This document shows, in pieces, positions 61,404-64,000 of a stretch of 64,000 nucleotides of DNA; positions within the stretch are counted from its first letter, which is position 1, and each line of letters starts with the position of its first letter. The notes below the pieces were generated by a model. The model was not told where the DNA came from and made no database searches. It worked only from the letters and a program-made list of their open reading frames with translations. Origin of the DNA: Bradyrhizobium sp. CSA207. GTDB lineage: Bacteria; Pseudomonadota; Alphaproteobacteria; Rhizobiales; Xanthobacteraceae. The stretch covers positions 43,607 to 107,606 of the forward strand of contig NZ_JAACFT010000030.1 of NCBI RefSeq assembly GCF_029051685.1. Direction: 5' to 3'. Made by a program: the position numbers and the translations under genes.

Positions 61404-61686
61404 GATGCGCCGCATCATTGCCGCGACGCGGCCGTGGAGCAGGGCAGGCTAAGGTCTTGGGCCGATTTTCCGGCTTACGACGGAGGCGGTCGGTCTGATC
61501 GCGCCGGGCTGAATGACCTGGCCTGGCCTTGCAGCGACTTGCGCTCGTGAGGCTGACTTGAAGCTGACGAGGGGAGCGTCCCGGTCATGCCGCCGCCTCA
61601 ATCCCAGCCTCTCGTTCAACTGCCGTTCAGCCGGCCGCGCGTTTCATGCGTGGTGGCACCTCAACAACAAACTGGGCAAGCAAGCC

Positions 61687-64000
61687 ATGCGTGGGACTTA
61701 CAAGGCCTTCCTCTGCCTCCTCTTGCCGATCCTGCTTCTTGCCGCAGGCGCGCTCGCTCCGGCCCGCGCCCAGCAGCAGGAAAAGCGCATCGCGCTCGTG
61801 GTCGGCAACGGCGCCTATGCCAAGTCCGCGCTGGCGACGATGGCGAATGATGCCGGACTGATCGCGCAGACGCTGCAGGCGGCGGGCTTCGACGTGGTCG
61901 GAGCACGCGATCTCGACGGCGACACGCTGCGCAAAAGTTTTCGCGATTTCATTCAGAAGGCTCAGGCCTCGGGCCCGGGCACCGTCGCGATGATCTATCT
62001 GGCCGGCTACGGCATCCAGCTCGCCGGCGAGAACTATTTCATCCCGGTCGATTCCAACATCGCGCGCGACACCGACGTTCCGACCGAAGGCTTGCGCGTC
62101 AGCGATTATCTCCGCCAGCTCGCCGCCCTTCCGCTCAAGGCCAACATCGTCGTGCTCGATGCGGCGCGCGCGCAGCCCTTCATCGAGGGCGGCCAGCAGA
62201 TCGCGAGCGGGCTGGCTCTGGTCGAGCCCGATGCGAACATGCTGATCGCCTTCAATGCAGCGCCCGGCACCGTCGCGCCTGAAGAGCCCGGACCTTACGG
62301 CATCTACGCCCAGTCGCTGGCCGAGATGATCCGCACCGGCGGCCTATCGCTGCCGGAGGTGTTCGACCGCGTTCGCCTGCGCGTCAACGAGGCCAGCAAG
62401 GGCGCGCAGGTGCCCTGGAACGAGCAGAAGGTCACCGCGCAATTCTCATTCTTCGAGCGCGGGCCCGATGCGCCGCCGCCGCAGTCCACGCCGGACCAGG
62501 TCGCGGCGATCCGCAACAAGCCGATTCGGGATCTCGGCGCGCAGGATGCCTACGCGGCCGCGCTCGAGCGCGACACGCTGCCGGTCTACGAAGAGTTTCT
62601 CGCCGCCTATCCGAATGATCCCCTGTCGAAGCGCGTCATGGCGATTGTTGCAGCGCGGCGCGAGGCGATCACCTGGCGGCGGACCTATCGGAATGACACG
62701 CCGGAGGCCTATTGGTCGTATCTGCGCCGCTATCCGCGCGGTCCGCATGCGGCCGACGCGCGCCGGCGCCTGGCGATTCTGACCGCGCCGGTCGAGCCGC
62801 CGCCGAGCTTTGCGATGATCGATTATGACGTGCCGCCGCCGCCGCCGGAGGAGATCGTCTATGTCGACCGTCCCGTGCTTCTGTTCGGCGATCCCGTGTT
62901 CGACTTCGCACCGCCGCCGCCGCCGCCAGTCTACTATTTGCCGCCGCCGCCGCCGGACTTCGTCGTGCTGCCGCCGCCGTTGCCCGTGGACGGCCTGTTC
63001 GTGCTTCCGCAGCCGGTGTTCGTGCCGATCCCGGTGTTCGTCAGGCCACCGCTCTATGTCGCGCCGCCGCCGAACAACATCATCTATCAGAACATCCATA
63101 ATACGACGGTCATCAACACGGTCATCAACCGGCCGCTGGCACAGCCGGCGGGGGCAGGCCCCGGACCGGGCAATCTCGCCCCGGCCGTTGCCGGCCGCCC
63201 CAACCCGGTAGGGCCGGCGGTGCCGCAGGCCGTCGCACAGCGTGCGGCCCTGATCCAGCAGGGCAAGGCACCGATGCCGCCGAGCGCCGCGATCAATCCG
63301 ACGGCGCGGCCCGCGACGCCGGCTGCCGTTGCACCAGGCGCGCCGACGCCCGGCCCACAGAAGCTGCCGCAGGCAGGCACGCTGCCTGCGCCCGGCACGC
63401 CGGTGCGTCCGGGGGCAGGGCCGACGCCACCTTCGGGCGCAGCTCCGAATGGCAAGCCGGCCCCGACGGCAACCGCGCCTGCGGCCAATGCTCCGCCGGC
63501 GCAGGCCAATGCGCCCGCGGCAGCTCCTGCGCCAGGGCAGCCGAACGCGCACGCACTTCCGGTTCCCGGTGCCCATGGAACGCCGCCGGTGCCCGGTCGA
63601 ACCGGTCCGCCGCCAGCCACGGCCCAGACGCCCGGCGGCCACGCTCCTGGTAACCAAGCTCCCGGTAGCCAAGCTCCCGCTAGCCAAGCTCCTGGCGGCA
63701 AGCCTGCGCCAAATGCGCCGGCACCGACCGCTGCCGCGCCAGCCACCGCAACGCCGCCGGCCGTTGGAAGGCCGCCTGGATCAGGCCACGCCGTCGCGCA
63801 GCCTCCAGCGTCTGCGACCGCCAAGCCGGCCGTAACCTCTGTCAAACCGGCGGCTCCTGCGCCGCCACCGCCGGTGGCCCGGCAGCAGGTGAGGCCCGAA
63901 CCACCACGCGCCGCAGCTCCGCCGCCGCGTCCGCAGGTCACGGCGCGCCCCGCGCCAGCGCCGCCGCCGCCGCGGGCAGCCCCACCACCTCCGCCGCGGA
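61687..64000 (+). CDS. caspase-fold (peptidase C14-like) protein with both catalytic residues replaced; incomplete
   Basis: The reading frame stays open to the end of the window, at least 771 residues. A signal peptide (FLCLLLPILLLAAGALAPAR) is followed by a caspase p20-like domain (RIALVVGNGAYAKSALATMA). The catalytic His motif GHG reads YLAGYGIQ (Tyr at about 108). The catalytic Cys motif LDACR reads LDAAR (Ala at about 160). The fold is retained but protease activity is unlikely. After about residue 260 a linker is followed by about 400 residues very rich in Pro and Ala, including YYLPPPPPDFVVLPPPLP. The product is probably periplasmic or secreted. Confidence 0.85.
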   Translation, partial: MRGTYKAFLCLLLPILLLAAGALAPARAQQQEKRIALVVGNGAYAKSALATMANDAGLIAQTLQAAGFDVVGARDLDGDTLRKSFRDFIQKAQASGPGTVAMIYLAGYGIQLAGENYFIPVDSNIARDTDVPTEGLRVSDYLRQLAALPLKANIVVLDAARAQPFIEGGQQIASGLALVEPDANMLIAFNAAPGTVAPEEPGPYGIYAQSLAEMIRTGGLSLPEVFDRVRLRVNEASKGAQVPWNEQKVTAQFSFFERGPDAPPPQSTPDQVAAIRNKPIRDLGAQDAYAAALERDTLPVYEEFLAAYPNDPLSKRVMAIVAARREAITWRRTYRNDTPEAYWSYLRRYPRGPHAADARRRLAILTAPVEPPPSFAMIDYDVPPPPPEEIVYVDRPVLLFGDPVFDFAPPPPPPVYYLPPPPPDFVVLPPPLPVDGLFVLPQPVFVPIPVFVRPPLYVAPPPNNIIYQNIHNTTVINTVINRPLAQPAGAGPGPGNLAPAVAGRPNPVGPAVPQAVAQRAALIQQGKAPMPPSAAINPTARPATPAAVAPGAPTPGPQKLPQAGTLPAPGTPVRPGAGPTPPSGAAPNGKPAPTATAPAANAPPAQANAPAAAPAPGQPNAHALPVPGAHGTPPVPGRTGPPPATAQTPGGHAPGNQAPGSQAPASQAPGGKPAPNAPAPTAAAPATATPPAVGRPPGSGHAVAQPPASATAKPAVTSVKPAAPAPPPPVARQQVRPEPPRAAAPPPRPQVTARPAPAPPPPRAAPPPPPR

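Overview
The window looks like chromosomal DNA of a Bradyrhizobium-type alphaproteobacterium. The evidence is high GC, an alphaproteobacterial nuo operon, a short ProRS without an editing insert, a stand-alone RNase J, a small porin of the Bradyrhizobium/Omp25 type, a PCuAC/YcnI/CopCD copper cluster resembling pcuABCDE of B. japonicum, and many GC-rich palindromic intergenic repeats. The species is an inference. I saw no rRNA, tRNA, CRISPR array or intact insertion sequence.

Layout. Positions 1-13528 hold the distal part of a respiratory complex I operon (nuoD 3' end to nuoN). It also carries an FkbM-type methyltransferase gene between nuoD and nuoE and a small membrane-protein gene between nuoE and nuoF. 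A 114-bp palindromic element sits between nuoI and nuoJ, flanked by a 14-bp direct repeat of the start of nuoJ. Then follow birA, RNase J, methylmalonyl-CoA epimerase, a DUF1467 protein, a membrane-anchored hypothetical and mtnK (13530-18654). Positions 18787-24221 are a complete five-gene peptide-type ABC importer operon.

Positions 24222-28107 are a scarred accessory stretch. A serine-hydrolase gene is bracketed by a second copy of the 3' end of the ABC ATPase gene. Two small genes are broken by frameshifts, several tiny membrane proteins are present, and a LysR regulator is shortened. RidA and an L-2-amino-thiazoline-4-carboxylate hydrolase homologue follow, then a ribose-type sugar ABC operon on the minus strand (30363-33950) and a globin-like fragment.

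Positions 34875-42129 form one tightly packed plus-strand copper-acquisition cluster: DUF2946 protein, TonB receptor, Asp-box beta-propeller, TlpA-like thioredoxin, PCuAC chaperone, YcnI-like DUF1775 protein and a CopC-CopD fusion. The propeller and the thioredoxin are additions to the five-gene pcu operon as I remember it. The cluster would bring copper across the outer membrane, hand it over in the periplasm and deliver it to cytochrome oxidase or across the inner membrane, so it links functionally to the respiratory chain encoded at the start of the window.

Housekeeping genes proS, lolC and lolD follow (42284-45666), then a divergent reductase/XRE-regulator pair. The segment 47.8-50.7 kb looks inserted: a transposase remnant, a hypothetical protein, an avidin-like protein and a CYTH-CHAD protein lie between the regulator and a degenerate second copy of that regulator's 3' end. 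Next are an MBL hydrolase behind a Bug-type gene that, like its divergent IclR regulator, has lost its 5' end, a lone receiver protein, a Crp/Fnr regulator, small hypotheticals, a porin, dnaE (replicative polymerase), a lipoprotein, and a caspase-fold protein whose catalytic His and Cys are both replaced. That last gene runs off the end of the window.
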